This document shows, piece after piece, positions 17,072 to 28,463 of a stretch of 64,000 nt of DNA. The notes under the pieces are model-generated. The model searched no databases. It was not told where the DNA came from and worked only from the letters and a program-made list of their open reading frames with translations. Source of the DNA: Aliihoeflea aestuarii. Lineage in GTDB: Bacteria; Pseudomonadota; Alphaproteobacteria; Rhizobiales; Rhizobiaceae. The stretch covers positions 231,487-295,486 of the forward strand of contig NZ_JAAAMK010000004.1 in the NCBI RefSeq assembly GCF_024105665.1, in the 5' to 3' direction. The position numbers and the translations under genes are program-made. Every line of letters begins with the position of its first letter. Position 1 is the first letter of the stretch.

Positions 17072-18435
17072 AGACGGTCCATGATCGAGGAAAGGCAGAC
17101 ACCGTACCGCGCGGATATCGCCTCGCGCGCGATGTGGCGTCCTCCCCTTACCATATGGCGGCCCGCCGACCAGACATCCGTGACCGCTTCGCGGCTGCCG
17201 GCGAAGATCCAGCCGTCGAGGACGAAATCCTCCTTCAAACCATGAAGACCATCGCGCGTCGGATCGATGGCGACCATGTCGGCGAACCTGCCCACTTCGA
17301 TCGCGCCAGACGAGCGGCCGAGCGCCTGCGCGCCGCCGCCAAGTGCGGCATCGTAAAGGCGTCGCCCCACCGAGCCACCGGGTTGCGCCAGCACAACGCG
17401 GGCGCGGTCGCGAAGGCGCTGCGAATAATCGAGCTGGCGCAATTCGCCGATGGTCGAGATCGAAATGTTGGAATCCGATCCGATGCCGAGCCGTCCGCCA
17501 TGGTCCAGAAAGCGGTCGCCGTCGAAAATGCCGTCGCCGAGATTGGCTTCGGTGACGGAGCAAAGCCCGGCGACCGCGCCTGTCGCGGCGAGCGCGACGG
17601 TTTCGCCGGGCGTCATATGCGTGCAGTGGATCAGGCACCAGCGCGCGCCGACCTCGTGGTTGGCGAGAAGCCATTCCATCGGCCGCGCGCCAAGGACGGC
17701 GAGCGTTTCGTCGATCTCGGCTTCCTGCTCGGCGATGTGCATGTGGATCGGGCGGTCGGGCCTGAACCGTGCAAGTTCGGCAAGGTCTTCTACCGGAACC
17801 GCGCGCAGCGAATGCGGCGCAATGCCGACGGTCACGTCGTCGCGCCCTGCCGAGAGCGTCTCGGAGCGTTCAACCAGCCGCATGAAACCGTCGAGCGAAT
17901 TGGCGAAGCGAAGCTGCCCGCCCTTGAGCAGTCGCCCGTCGACACCGCCCTGCGCGTAGTGGACGGGCAACAGCGTCAGCCCGATGCCGGTCATCTCGCT
18001 GGCCGCACAAATGCGCGCGGCAAGCTCGCCCGGATCGTCATAGGCGCCGCCGCCCTGCCGGTTGTGGAGATAGTGGAACTCGGCCACGGACGAAAAGCCG
18101 GCTTCCTGCATCTCCATGAAGGCGAAGGCGGCGATGGCCTCGATCTCGTCCGGCGAGAGAATGTCGAGGAAGCGGTACATAACCTCGCGCCACGTCCAGA
18201 AGGAATCGCGCCCGCTCGGGCCGCGCCGCTCCGTCAGGCCGGCCATGGCGCGCTGGAAGGTATGGCTGTGGAGATTGGAGAGCGCGGGGAGAAGCACCTC
18301 CACGCGCTCGCTTTCGACGGACGGCGCGGCGTCCGCCTCGACCTTGCCGATCCGCCCGTCATCACCGATTTCGACGCGGACGTGTTTGCGCCAGCCATCG
18401 GCAAGAAGTGCTGTCTGGGCGAAGATGGCAGTCAT
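17068..18435 (-). CDS. hutF: formimidoylglutamate deiminase HutF
   Basis: 455 residues from ATG 18435. Amidohydrolase-superfamily metal ligands are visible in NLHSHTFQRAMAGL, HMHIAEQEAE and the later IGSDSNISIS aspartate. It turns N-formimidoyl-L-glutamate into N-formyl-L-glutamate and ammonia, feeding HutG, so this organism uses the five-step histidine pathway. Coupled to hutC downstream (GTGA overlap) and divergent from hutI. Confidence 0.93.
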   Translation of the reverse strand: MTAIFAQTALLADGWRKHVRVEIGDDGRIGKVEADAAPSVESERVEVLLPALSNLHSHTFQRAMAGLTERRGPSGRDSFWTWREVMYRFLDILSPDEIEAIAAFAFMEMQEAGFSSVAEFHYLHNRQGGGAYDDPGELAARICAASEMTGIGLTLLPVHYAQGGVDGRLLKGGQLRFANSLDGFMRLVERSETLSAGRDDVTVGIAPHSLRAVPVEDLAELARFRPDRPIHMHIAEQEAEIDETLAVLGARPMEWLLANHEVGARWCLIHCTHMTPGETVALAATGAVAGLCSVTEANLGDGIFDGDRFLDHGGRLGIGSDSNISISTIGELRQLDYSQRLRDRARVVLAQPGGSVGRRLYDAALGGGAQALGRSSGAIEVGRFADMVAIDPTRDGLHGLKEDFVLDGWIFAGSREAVTDVWSAGRHMVRGGRHIAREAISARYGVCLSSIMDRL

Positions 18436-18456
18436 GGCGAATCCCGATTGACACAA

Positions 18457-18470
18457 TATGTCTATACATA
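18457..18470. promoter_or_regulatory. candidate HutC operator in the hutF-hutI divergent promoter
   Basis: TATGT-CTAT-ACATA is a perfect inverted repeat between the hutF start (18435) and the hutI start (18512). It matches the TGTATATACA-like sites of GntR/HutC repressors in spacing and sequence. A TTGACA hexamer at 18448-18453 overlaps it on the left. One site could repress both operons. Confidence 0.65.
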
Positions 18471-18511
18471 ATAGCGTAATCGCAGATCGGATTTTCTGCA
18501 AGCGGATGCCA

Positions 18512-19708
18512 ATGAAAACGCTTCTGACGAACCTCACCCTCGCGACCATGACGGAAGGCGGTGCGGCCTATGGCCTCGTCGACGATGGCGCGGTGGCGAT
18601 TGCCGATGGTCGCGTCGTCTTTGCCGGACCGGTTCAGGATTTCGCCGAAGAGTTCGACGAGTACGACACGCGCGACATGAAAGGCCGGCTCGTCACGCCG
18701 GCCTTGATCGATTGTCACACCCATCTGGTCTTCGGCGGCAACCGTGCGCGCGAATTCGAGATGCGTCTGGAAGGCGCGACCTATGAAGAGATCGCACGCG
18801 CCGGTGGCGGCATCGTCTCGACGGTTTCGGCAACACGCGGCCTCTCACAGGAAGAACTGGCGCGCCAGACGCTGCCCCGCCTCGACGCGATGATCGCCGA
18901 GGGCGTCGGCACGGTCGAAATCAAGTCCGGCTACGGCTTGAGCGTCGAGGACGAGTTGAAGATGCTGCGCGCCGCGCGCGAGCTTGGTCGCCTGCGCAAG
19001 GTCCGGGTAAAGACGAGCTATCTCGCCGCCCACGCCGTGCCGGTCGAATACAAGGGCCGCGCCGATTCCTATATCGATGAGATCGTTCTGCCCGGCATGG
19101 AAGCGGGCGCGGATGAAGGGCTGATCGACGCGGTCGACGGGTTTTGCGAAGGCATCGCCTTTTCGCCCGACCAGATCGCGCTTGTGTTCGACAAGGCGAA
19201 GGCGCTGGGCTTGCCGGTAAAGCTCCATGCCGAGCAATTGTCAGACCTGGGCGGTGCGAAGCTCGCGGCGGAATATGGTGCGCTCTCGGCGGATCATCTG
19301 GAATATCTGGGGGCGGACGGCGTCGCCGCGATGGCGGCATCCGGAACGGTGGCGGTGCTGCTGCCCGGCGCGTTCTACACGCTGCGGGAAAAGCAGTCGC
19401 CGCCGGTCCAGGCGCTGCGCGATGCCGGCGTTCCGATCGCCATCGCGACGGATTGCAACCCCGGCTCCTCTCCGCTCGCCTCGCCGCTTTTGACCATGAA
19501 CATGGCCTCGACGCTGTTTCGACTGACGCCGGAGGAAGCGCTGGCGGGCCTGACGCGCAATGCCGCAAAGGCGCTGGGGTTAGGTGACGAGATCGGCACG
19601 ATCGAACCCGGCAAGCGCGCAGAGCTTGCGGTTTGGAATGTCGAGCATCCGGCGGAGTTGTCCTACCGCATCGGCTTCAACGCACTCCATGAAAGGATCG
19701 TCGGATGA
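18512..19708 (+). CDS. hutI: imidazolonepropionase HutI
   Basis: 398 residues from ATG 18512. An ATG at 18506 is equally possible; the ATG at 18458 lies inside the operator and is rejected. Zinc-amidohydrolase motifs are [14 protein letters not shown], the histidines in [13 protein letters not shown] and ADHLEYL, and [10 protein letters not shown]. It hydrolyses 4-imidazolone-5-propionate to formiminoglutamate. First gene of hutI-hutH-hutG-hutU; the 94-base gap to hutH carries a palindromic repeat. Confidence 0.94.
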   Translation: MKTLLTNLTLATMTEGGAAYGLVDDGAVAIADGRVVFAGPVQDFAEEFDEYDTRDMKGRLVTPALIDCHTHLVFGGNRAREFEMRLEGATYEEIARAGGGIVSTVSATRGLSQEELARQTLPRLDAMIAEGVGTVEIKSGYGLSVEDELKMLRAARELGRLRKVRVKTSYLAAHAVPVEYKGRADSYIDEIVLPGMEAGADEGLIDAVDGFCEGIAFSPDQIALVFDKAKALGLPVKLHAEQLSDLGGAKLAAEYGALSADHLEYLGADGVAAMAASGTVAVLLPGAFYTLREKQSPPVQALRDAGVPIAIATDCNPGSSPLASPLLTMNMASTLFRLTPEEALAGLTRNAAKALGLGDEIGTIEPGKRAELAVWNVEHPAELSYRIGFNALHERIVG

Positions 19709-19737
19709 CAATAATGATGCGCCGGCTCTCGACGTTG

Positions 19738-19767
19738 CCCCCCTCTGGCCGGCAGGCCAGAGGGGGG
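19738..19767. repeat. short family-B palindrome in the hutI-hutH gap
   Basis: A perfect 13-bp stem (CCCCCCTCTGGCC / GGCCAGAGGGGGG) around GGCA. It is the shortest form of a repeat also found at 21356-21522, 40426-40455 and 45371-45482. It has no T-run, so it is unlikely to be a simple terminator. Confidence 0.85.
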
Positions 19768-19802
19768 CGTGACAAGGCGTATACCCTCGATGGTGCGCGC
19801 CC

Positions 19803-21335
19803 ATGACCCTCACCCTCACCCCCGGCGCGGTCACGCTCGACCAGCTTCACGACATCTACTGGAACGGTGTACCTGCGCGGCTCGACGATGCCTGCCGCCC
19901 CGGCATCGCGCGCGCGGCGACAATCATCGCCGACATCGCGCAAGGCGAAACGCCCGTCTATGGCATTAATACGGGCTTTGGAAAGCTCGCCTCGGTGAAG
20001 ATCGCGGCGAGCGACGTCGCCACGCTCCAGCGCAACCTGATCCTGTCGCATTGCTGCGGCGTCGGCGTGTCGCTGCCTCAAGAAATCGTGCGGCTGATCA
20101 TGGCGCTGAAGCTCGCCTCGCTCGGACGCGGCGCTTCCGGCGTGAAGCCGCAAACCGTCGAACTCATCGAGGCGATGCTCGACAAGGGCGTCAGTCCGGT
20201 GATCCCGGAAAAAGGGTCGGTCGGCGCTTCGGGCGACCTTGCGCCACTGGCGCACATGGCCGCCGCGATGATCGGCGAGGGCGAAGCGGATTTCGCCGGC
20301 GAACGACTGCCCGCCACCGACGCGCTCCGGCGCGCGGGCCTCGCGCCGATCACGCTCGCCGCCAAGGAAGGGCTGGCGCTGATCAACGGCACGCAGGTCT
20401 CGACCGCGCTGGCGCTCGCGGGACTGTTCAAAGCGCATCGGGCGGGAAATGCGGCGCTGGTCACCGGCGCGCTATCGACCGACGCCGCGATGGGCTCGTC
20501 CGCGCCGTTCCATCCGGAAATCCACGCCTTGCGCGGCCATCAGGGCCAGATCGACACCGCCGCTGCCCTGTGGGCGCTGCTCGACGGCTCACAGATTCGC
20601 GAAAGCCACCGCGAGGGCGACGAGCGCGTTCAGGACCCCTATTGCATCCGCTGCCAGCCGCAGGTCGACGGTGCCTGCCTCGACGTGCTTCGGCAGGCGG
20701 CGAAAACGCTGGTGATCGAGGCGAATGCCGTGACCGACAATCCGCTGGTCCTGTCGGACGGTTCTGTCGTCTCTGGCGGCAATTTCCACGCCGAACCTGT
20801 GGCCTTCGCCGCCGACCAGATCGCGCTCGCGATCTGCGAGATCGGCGCGATTGCGCAACGCCGCATCGCGCTTCTGGTCGATCCGGCGCTGTCCTTCGGG
20901 CTGCCGGCGTTTCTGGCGAAAAAGCCGGGGCTGAATTCGGGCCTGATGATCGCCGAAGTCACCTCCGCCGCGCTGATGAGCGAAAACAAGCAGATGGCGC
21001 ATCCGGCTTCGGTCGATTCGACGCCGACCTCGGCCAATCAGGAAGACCACGTCTCCATGGCCTGTCACGGCGCGCGCCGGCTTCTGGCCATGACCGACAA
21101 CCTCACGCATATCGTCGGCATCGAGGCGGTGACGGCGGCGCAAGGGGTGGAGTTGCGCGCGCCGCTGAAGACCTCGGCGGAATTGCAGGGTGCAATGAAG
21201 GCGATCCGCGACGTCGTGCCGTCGCTGGAGGTGGACCGGTACATGGCCGGCGACCTCGAGGCGGCTGGCGAATTGGTGCGCTCAGGCACGCTCAACGAGA
21301 GCGTCGGCGACATTCTACCAAGGTTGGAACTGTGA
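19803..21335 (+). CDS. hutH: histidine ammonia-lyase HutH
   Basis: 510 residues. The MIO electrophile triad Ala-Ser-Gly is at residues 142-144 inside [13 protein letters not shown], and [20 protein letters not shown] and [15 protein letters not shown] are intact. It deaminates L-histidine to urocanate, the inducer sensed by HutC. The ATG at 19803 follows a repeat-bearing gap after hutI; the next gap to hutG also holds a repeat. Confidence 0.96.
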   Translation: MTLTLTPGAVTLDQLHDIYWNGVPARLDDACRPGIARAATIIADIAQGETPVYGINTGFGKLASVKIAASDVATLQRNLILSHCCGVGVSLPQEIVRLIMALKLASLGRGASGVKPQTVELIEAMLDKGVSPVIPEKGSVGASGDLAPLAHMAAAMIGEGEADFAGERLPATDALRRAGLAPITLAAKEGLALINGTQVSTALALAGLFKAHRAGNAALVTGALSTDAAMGSSAPFHPEIHALRGHQGQIDTAAALWALLDGSQIRESHREGDERVQDPYCIRCQPQVDGACLDVLRQAAKTLVIEANAVTDNPLVLSDGSVVSGGNFHAEPVAFAADQIALAICEIGAIAQRRIALLVDPALSFGLPAFLAKKPGLNSGLMIAEVTSAALMSENKQMAHPASVDSTPTSANQEDHVSMACHGARRLLAMTDNLTHIVGIEAVTAAQGVELRAPLKTSAELQGAMKAIRDVVPSLEVDRYMAGDLEAAGELVRSGTLNESVGDILPRLEL

Positions 21336-21355
21336 TGCGCGACGGCCGAGTGATT

Positions 21356-21522
21356 GATCTCCCCCCTCGCGGGGGAGATGGCGGCAGCCAGAGGGGGGCG
21401 ACGTGGAGCGCTATCCTGCTTGATCAGCTTGCGACGTTCGTGCTCGATGACCTGCTGGGAGGTCGGTGGGACAGCGCCCCCCTCTGCCCTGCCGGGCGTC
21501 TCCCCCGCGAGGGGGGAGATCA
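21356..21522. repeat. 167-bp family-B inverted-repeat element in the hutH-hutG gap
   Basis: The ends are perfect 23-bp inverted repeats (GATCTCCCCCCTCGCGGGGG at the left, its complement at 21500-21522), each continued inward by CAGAGGGGGG / CCCCCCTCTG-type blocks. The roughly 80-base middle is not repeated elsewhere in the window that I can see. It has no transposase and fills nearly the whole gap between hutH and hutG. Confidence 0.88.
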
Positions 21523-21558
21523 TGCGCTTCGCCGTCTATCTTCCACCGGAAAACGCGC

Positions 21559-22350
21559 ATGAAACCCGTATCCGTCGAACGGGGCTCGTCGTCCGTCATT
21601 CTCGGCATGCCACATACCGGCACGTTTGTGCCTGACGATGTAACCGCGAAGCTCAATGACGAGGGCCTGCGCCTTCGCGACACGGACTGGCACATCAACC
21701 GGCTCTATGCCGGGCTTTTGCCGGGCGCGACGGTGGTGCGGGCGAATTTTCATCGTTACGTGATCGACGCGAACCGCGATCCGTCGGGCCAAAGCCTTTA
21801 TCCCGGCCAGAACACGACGACCCTGATCCCGACGACCGATTTCGACAACCAGTCGATCTGGCGCGAGGAGCCGGATGCGACTGAGTTGTCGCGCCGCCTT
21901 GCCGACTGGCACACGCCGTATCACGCGGCACTCGAAGCCGAAATCGCGCGGGTCAAGGCGCTGCACGGCATCGCGATCCTTTACGATTGCCACTCGATCC
22001 GATCGCATTGCCCGTTCCTGTTCGACGGCGAACTGCCGGTCCTGAACATCGGCACCAATGACGACGCGACCTGCGCGCGCGAAATCACCGCAGATGTCGA
22101 GGCGATCGCGGCCGGTTCCGGGCTGACATGGGTCGCGAACGGCCGCTTCAAGGGCGGCTGGACGACGCGCCATTACGGACAGCCCGAACGCGGCGTGCAT
22201 GCGATCCAGATGGAGATCGCGCAATCGGCCTATCTCGCATCCGAAACCGAACCCTTCGCCTATGAAGAGACGCGCGCCGAAAGGCTGCGCGCCGTCCTGA
22301 AACCCATTCTCGCCGGGCTCGAAGCCCGCGCCCTTACGCTCGGAGCCTGA
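21559..22350 (+). CDS. hutG: N-formylglutamate deformylase HutG
   Basis: 263 residues from ATG 21559. The N-formylglutamate amidohydrolase family is marked by [14 protein letters not shown], the zinc-ligand region LYDCHSIRS and [24 protein letters not shown]. It releases glutamate and formate, completing histidine breakdown after HutF. The upstream in-frame extension to 21466 runs through a repeat and is not coding. Two bases separate it from hutU. Confidence 0.94.
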   Translation: MKPVSVERGSSSVILGMPHTGTFVPDDVTAKLNDEGLRLRDTDWHINRLYAGLLPGATVVRANFHRYVIDANRDPSGQSLYPGQNTTTLIPTTDFDNQSIWREEPDATELSRRLADWHTPYHAALEAEIARVKALHGIAILYDCHSIRSHCPFLFDGELPVLNIGTNDDATCAREITADVEAIAAGSGLTWVANGRFKGGWTTRHYGQPERGVHAIQMEIAQSAYLASETEPFAYEETRAERLRAVLKPILAGLEARALTLGA

Positions 22351-22352
22351 TC

Positions 22353-24023
<1,671 letters not shown>

Positions 24024-24066
24024 TAGGCTGAAAGGGAGATGGCGGCCGAGGCCTTCACCCCTTTCG

Positions 24067-24153
24067 CGTCATGACCGGCCTTGTGCCGGGCATCCACGAA
24101 AGCTCGCGAAACAAGACTTTGGTGGATCCTCGGGACAAGCCCGAGGATGACGG
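24067..24153. repeat. paired family-D palindromic repeat
   Basis: Units at 24067-24098 (inverted, CGTCATGACCGGCCTTGTGC start) and 24121-24153 (GGATCCTCGGG-acaag-CCCGAGGATGACGG). The second has the same outer frame, GGAT...ATGACGG, as family A but a different self-complementary stem. It lies between hutU and the convergent TadG-like gene. Confidence 0.7.
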
Positions 24154-24227
24154 CGAGCAAGGCACGTTGGCCAGCCTTTGAAACAACAGCCGCGGGTTAT
24201 CGCTCGTATTTATAATAGTCTACAGGA

Positions 24228-25727
24228 CTACCGCGCCAGACGCACCACACGCAGCGAGTTGCCGATACCTTCGAAGGCGGCGAGCAGATCTTCGCTGCTC
24301 GAGGCGTCGAAATAGTGCGTGGACGGATCGCTTGCGCAGGCTTCCATGAGCGCCTTGCCTTTGGCACTCGTGACCATGAACGCGACCGTAAATATCTCAA
24401 TGCCCTGACGCTTCATGTTGGTGCAGATCGATCTCGTATCCGCATTTGTCTTATCGATGTTGGTGTCGGTCTCGTAGGCGGGCTCGTTGTTGTGCTCGAT
24501 ACGCTGATGCATGCCGTTGTTCCTGCGCAACATCGTATTTGCGCCGTCCGTCATCAACACGGCAACCTTGCGCGGGCGGGCATTCGCCGGATCGTAGGGC
24601 GCGCCCTGCGAGAAAGGGGCCTCGGGCGAAAGAATGTTCAGCCCCCAGACCATGCCGGCTGGGATGTAGGTCTGCGACTTGTATCCGTCGATGTCGGTCG
24701 TCATAGACTGAATGGCTGATTTCAGGCGCGCCTTGTCGCTGGTGAGTTCCACGATCGGCGTTGGGCAAATTTGTGTGCGCTGGACGAAACCCTTGTAGCG
24801 TTCGCTGTTGCGGTCGTGCAGCCAGTTGTCGCTCTGCGTGCGCGAGGCAACGCAGCCCCACCATTTGAAATGGCGCAGTTCACGCTTTTCCTCTTTCGCC
24901 GGAACGATCTCTTCATAGGGCGGCGCACCGGTCGGAACATGCCTGCCCTCCCAATAGCCTGGGCAGGTATAGTCCTCCCGCACGCCGTCGTTCATGCGCG
25001 AGCAGGCCCTTTCGGGCACCCAGACCGTCCGTTCCCAGCGCGTCGGCGTGACGGTTCTGGTGTAGGCGGGCTCGGCCTTCTGGGTGACGACCCATTCCGA
25101 CCGGTCGGCCGGAACGTCGATCCACGGAGCGGAGCGGTTCGCCATGCCGACATTGACATACTCGGCATAGGGAACGATGCCGATCTGCGCCGCGCCGTCG
25201 TTTTCGCGAAGCAGTTCATCGACAAGCTTGTTGGCCGCAGTCTTCAGTGCGGCGATTCGCGTTGTGCCACCGCCTGCCTCGCGCGACATCGAATACGTGT
25301 TGTCGAGAATAAGCGCCACCTCGACCTGCCCATTCACAGCCCGCTCCGCCAGCGCCGATGCGCGCACGTCGAGGCGGTCGTAACCCGCAAGCGCCATGAA
25401 CGTCGTCGGGATCGAGCCGGAGGCTTCGATGTCCACGTCGTCATCGGTCGTCTTCAACTGGCTGATCCGCACGTTCTGGACACGGTTCGTGTTCTGGTTT
25501 CCGGCCAGGAAGTCGGTCGCGAGGTTCTCCAGCTTCGACTGATCCCGCTCGCGGCTGGAGGCCAGCGACAGCGACGTCGCGTCGACCATTTCCTGCAGGT
25601 GACGCTGGGCGGACAAATGGCGCGAATAATCGATCGCCAGCCCCGCCGCCAGGCACAGCGGCACGATTGCCAGCCCCGACAGGATGGCGAAATTGCCGGA
25701 GCGCGACCGGGCGAACTTTTGGAACAT
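24228..25727 (-). CDS. TadG-like pilus-assembly protein with VWFA domain
   Basis: 499 residues. It starts with a Flp/TadE-G type hydrophobic segment (SGNFAILSGLAIVPLCLAAGLAIDYSR, here residues 9-35) that would anchor it, followed by a von Willebrand A domain whose MIDAS motif reads ALILDNTYSMS near residue 139, and a later TDGANT. The middle insert (about 220-330) is rich in Trp and Cys and may form disulfides outside the cytoplasm. Tad pili are assembled by such proteins, yet no other tad genes are here, so it may act alone in surface adhesion. The long gap beyond the start (25728-25855) holds nothing recognised. Confidence 0.82.
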   Translation of the reverse strand: MFQKFARSRSGNFAILSGLAIVPLCLAAGLAIDYSRHLSAQRHLQEMVDATSLSLASSRERDQSKLENLATDFLAGNQNTNRVQNVRISQLKTTDDDVDIEASGSIPTTFMALAGYDRLDVRASALAERAVNGQVEVALILDNTYSMSREAGGGTTRIAALKTAANKLVDELLRENDGAAQIGIVPYAEYVNVGMANRSAPWIDVPADRSEWVVTQKAEPAYTRTVTPTRWERTVWVPERACSRMNDGVREDYTCPGYWEGRHVPTGAPPYEEIVPAKEEKRELRHFKWWGCVASRTQSDNWLHDRNSERYKGFVQRTQICPTPIVELTSDKARLKSAIQSMTTDIDGYKSQTYIPAGMVWGLNILSPEAPFSQGAPYDPANARPRKVAVLMTDGANTMLRRNNGMHQRIEHNNEPAYETDTNIDKTNADTRSICTNMKRQGIEIFTVAFMVTSAKGKALMEACASDPSTHYFDASSSEDLLAAFEGIGNSLRVVRLAR

Positions 25728-25855
25728 GACAGGCCCCCGCCTTGGACATGGGTTCTTCGATGGAGCCGAATGTCCGCCTGCCGCGGTAAAGGAGTGCTTA
25801 CGACGCGGGCCGATCTCGTCTGGCGGTTAAGGTTTGGTTTAAGGGCCGGTGGAAA

Positions 25856-27271
25856 TCATGTCCTCAGCCAGTGGCCGTGATGCTCGCCCGAGCCGTCGAT
25901 GCGGTCAAAACCGTGCGCACCGAAGAAGTCGCGCTGGCCCTGAATGAGATTGGCCGTGCCGCGCCCCTGCCGGAACGCGTCGAAATAGGTGACGGCCGCG
26001 CCAAGCGCGGGAACCGGCAGCCCGGCCTCAACCGCTCGCGCGACGACCCGGCGCAGCGAAGGGCTCGCGCCCGACATGGTCTTCATGAAGGCCGGCAGAA
26101 GAAGAAGATGTGCCGGCTCGGCGCTCGCCTCGTAAGCCGTCGCGATCTCGCTCAGGAATTGCGAGCGGATGATGCAGCCGGCGCGCCAGATGCGCGCGAC
26201 CATGCCGAGCGGCAGGTTCCAGCGAAACTCGGACGACGCCTCTTCCATCACCGCGAAGCCTTGCGCGTATGCCGCCACCTTGGCGGCGAGCAGGGCATTT
26301 TCGAGATCGTCGATGAAGGCGGCGTCGGCCGTGATCGACGGGGCGGCGGGCGCGCCATAGGCTTTCTCGGCGGCGAGCCGCAGGTCTTTTTCCGCCGACA
26401 GGCTGCGCGCGGCGACGGCGGTCTCGATTGTGGTGGCGGGCACGCCCATCAATTGCGCCTCGACGGCCGCCCAGCGACCGGTTCCCTTCTGCCCCGCCTG
26501 GTCGGCGATGACGTCGACCAGCGCCTTGCCGCTCGCCGCATCGCGGGTGCGCAGGACGGTTGCGGTGATTTCGACGAGGTAGGAATCGAGCGGACCGGCG
26601 TTCCAGCGCTCGAAGATGTCGGCGATCTCGCCGGGCGCCATGCCGGCGCCGTCGCGCAGGATTCCGTAGATCTCGGCGATCATCTGCATGTCGGCATATT
26701 CGATGCCGTTATGGATCGTCTTGACAAAATGGCCGGCCCCGCCGGGCCCGAGCCAGGCCGCGCACGGCTCGCCGTGAAAGCGGGCCGCGATGTCCTCGAG
26801 GATCGGCTGGATCCGGATCCACGCTTCCTCCGGGCCGCCGACCATGATCGACGGCCCGTGGCGTGCGCCGTCCTCGCCGCCCGACACGCCCATGCCGACG
26901 AAGGTGAGGCCGGAGCCTTCGAGTTCGGTGTAACGGCGGATCGTGTCGCGGAAATTGGCGTTGCCGGCGTCGATGATCATGTCGCCGGCATCGAGATGCT
27001 CGCGCAGCGCCGCGATCTGCTCGTCCACCGCTTTGCCGGCCTGCACCATCAGGATGATCGGGCGCGGCGGCTTGATCTGCTTGACGAATTCGGCAAGCGT
27101 CGCGCAGGGCACGATGCGCTCGCGCAGATCGCCCGCGTTTTCGAAGAACGTGCCGGTCTTTTCCGCCGTGCGGTTGTAGACAGCGACGGCGTGCCCTTTC
27201 TCGGCGATGTTGAGAGCGAGATTCGAGCCCATCGTGCCGAGGCCGAAAAGGCCGATTTGCGCTTTGGTCAT
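25856..27271 (-). CDS. gnd: 6-phosphogluconate dehydrogenase (decarboxylating)
   Basis: 471 residues, the long 6PGDH type. It has the N-terminal NADP fold GLFGLGTMGSNLALNIAEKG, the substrate motif GMGVSGGEDGARHGPSIMVGG, the catalytic GGAGHFVKTIHNGIEYADMQ, and the C-terminal tail with YFDAFRQGRG. It oxidises 6-phosphogluconate to ribulose 5-phosphate in the pentose phosphate pathway. Monocistronic as far as can be seen. Confidence 0.95.
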   Translation of the reverse strand: MTKAQIGLFGLGTMGSNLALNIAEKGHAVAVYNRTAEKTGTFFENAGDLRERIVPCATLAEFVKQIKPPRPIILMVQAGKAVDEQIAALREHLDAGDMIIDAGNANFRDTIRRYTELEGSGLTFVGMGVSGGEDGARHGPSIMVGGPEEAWIRIQPILEDIAARFHGEPCAAWLGPGGAGHFVKTIHNGIEYADMQMIAEIYGILRDGAGMAPGEIADIFERWNAGPLDSYLVEITATVLRTRDAASGKALVDVIADQAGQKGTGRWAAVEAQLMGVPATTIETAVAARSLSAEKDLRLAAEKAYGAPAAPSITADAAFIDDLENALLAAKVAAYAQGFAVMEEASSEFRWNLPLGMVARIWRAGCIIRSQFLSEIATAYEASAEPAHLLLLPAFMKTMSGASPSLRRVVARAVEAGLPVPALGAAVTYFDAFRQGRGTANLIQGQRDFFGAHGFDRIDGSGEHHGHWLRT

Positions 27272-27484
27272 TGTCCGTCCCTGATCGTTATCTTCTTATT
27301 GCCGCCATGGCGCGGAAGCGTCATGTGTCGCGCCGACCGGCCCCAACGTCAACACTGGCTGCGGCATGCCAGCCATGCACAGCGAACATTGTTTACGCGA
27401 TAGCGCCCCCAAAGCCTCTTGACCCTTTGCCTTTCACGACAAACTGATTAAGACAGCCGCGAAGATTTCAAAGAGCAGGACGCG

Positions 27485-28459
27485 ATGACCCCCGTCACCC
27501 AGATGCCTCCCCTCATCACGATCATCGGCGGATCGGGCTTCGTCGGCCGCCATGTGGTGCGCGCCCTTGCCAAGCGCGGCTACCGCATCCGCGTCGTCGC
27601 CCGCAACCCGAACACGGCGCACCACCTCCAGCCGCTCGGCAATGTCGGCCAGATCGTTTCTGTCCGGGGCAATCTGCGTGACCGCGCCTCGATCGACAGA
27701 GCCGTTCAGGGCGCCGATTGCGTGGTCAACCTCGTCGGCATCCTGCACGAGGGCGGCCGCCAGACGTTCCACGCGGTGCAGGCATTCGGCGCGCGGGTGG
27801 CGGCGGAAGCCGCACAGGCCGTCGGTGCGCGCTTCATCCAGATCTCGGCGATCGGCGCCGATCCGGACTCATCGTCGTCCTATGGGCGCACGAAGGCAGA
27901 AGGCGAAGCGGCGGTTTTCGAGACGCTGCCCGACGCGACCGTGTTCCGTCCCTCCATCGTGTTCGGGCCGGAGGACGGTTTTTTCAACCGTTTCGCCGCG
28001 ATGGCCCGGCTGTCGCCGGCACTGCCGATGATCGGCGGCGGGCACACCATGTTCCAGCCGGTCTATGTCGCCGACGTCGCCGAGGCGATCGCGCGCGCGG
28101 TCGACGGCAAGGTCGAGGGCGGTAAGATCTACGAACTCGGTGGGCCCTCGAAACGCTCGTTCCGCGACTGCATGGACTACATGCTCGAAGTGATCGGCCG
28201 CAAACGGCTGTTCGTGCCGATCCCGTGGAGCGTCGCCGAGATTCAGGGCTCGATCCTCGGCAGCCTGCCCAAGCCGCTTCTGACACGCGACCAGGTCGAA
28301 ATGCTGAAGACCGACAACGTCGTCTCAAGCGAGGCCGAGAACGAGGGCCGCACGATCCAGAGCCTCGGCATCGAGCCGCAGGCGATGGAAGCGATCCTGC
28401 CGACCTATCTGTGGACCTATCGCGCTGCCGGCCAGTTCACGCGCCCGCAGGGCATGTAA
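27485..28459 (+). CDS. NDUFA9-like complex I assembly/NAD(P)-binding protein
   Basis: 324 residues of the atypical SDR class. The nucleotide motif is IIGGSGFVGRHVVRALAKRGYRI, then CVVNLVGILHEGGRQTF and the Tyr-variant SSSYGRTKAEGE, with FRPSIVFGPEDGFF. Alphaproteobacterial homologues are annotated as the 39/40-kDa NADH:ubiquinone oxidoreductase-associated protein, related to mitochondrial NDUFA9. AGGA precedes ATG 27485. It is followed after four bases by the TauE-like gene. Confidence 0.88.
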   Translation: MTPVTQMPPLITIIGGSGFVGRHVVRALAKRGYRIRVVARNPNTAHHLQPLGNVGQIVSVRGNLRDRASIDRAVQGADCVVNLVGILHEGGRQTFHAVQAFGARVAAEAAQAVGARFIQISAIGADPDSSSSYGRTKAEGEAAVFETLPDATVFRPSIVFGPEDGFFNRFAAMARLSPALPMIGGGHTMFQPVYVADVAEAIARAVDGKVEGGKIYELGGPSKRSFRDCMDYMLEVIGRKRLFVPIPWSVAEIQGSILGSLPKPLLTRDQVEMLKTDNVVSSEAENEGRTIQSLGIEPQAMEAILPTYLWTYRAAGQFTRPQGM

Positions 28460-28463
28460 CCGG

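Noticed and set aside
16376..17674. Longer 432-codon reading of hutC
   Set aside because: Codons before 17071 are antisense-like, overlap hutF completely, and HutC family members start at the GTG used here.
19738..19767. Rho-independent terminator between hutI and hutH
   Set aside because: Perfect hairpin but no T-run. The same sequence recurs inside other operons, so it is treated as a repeat.
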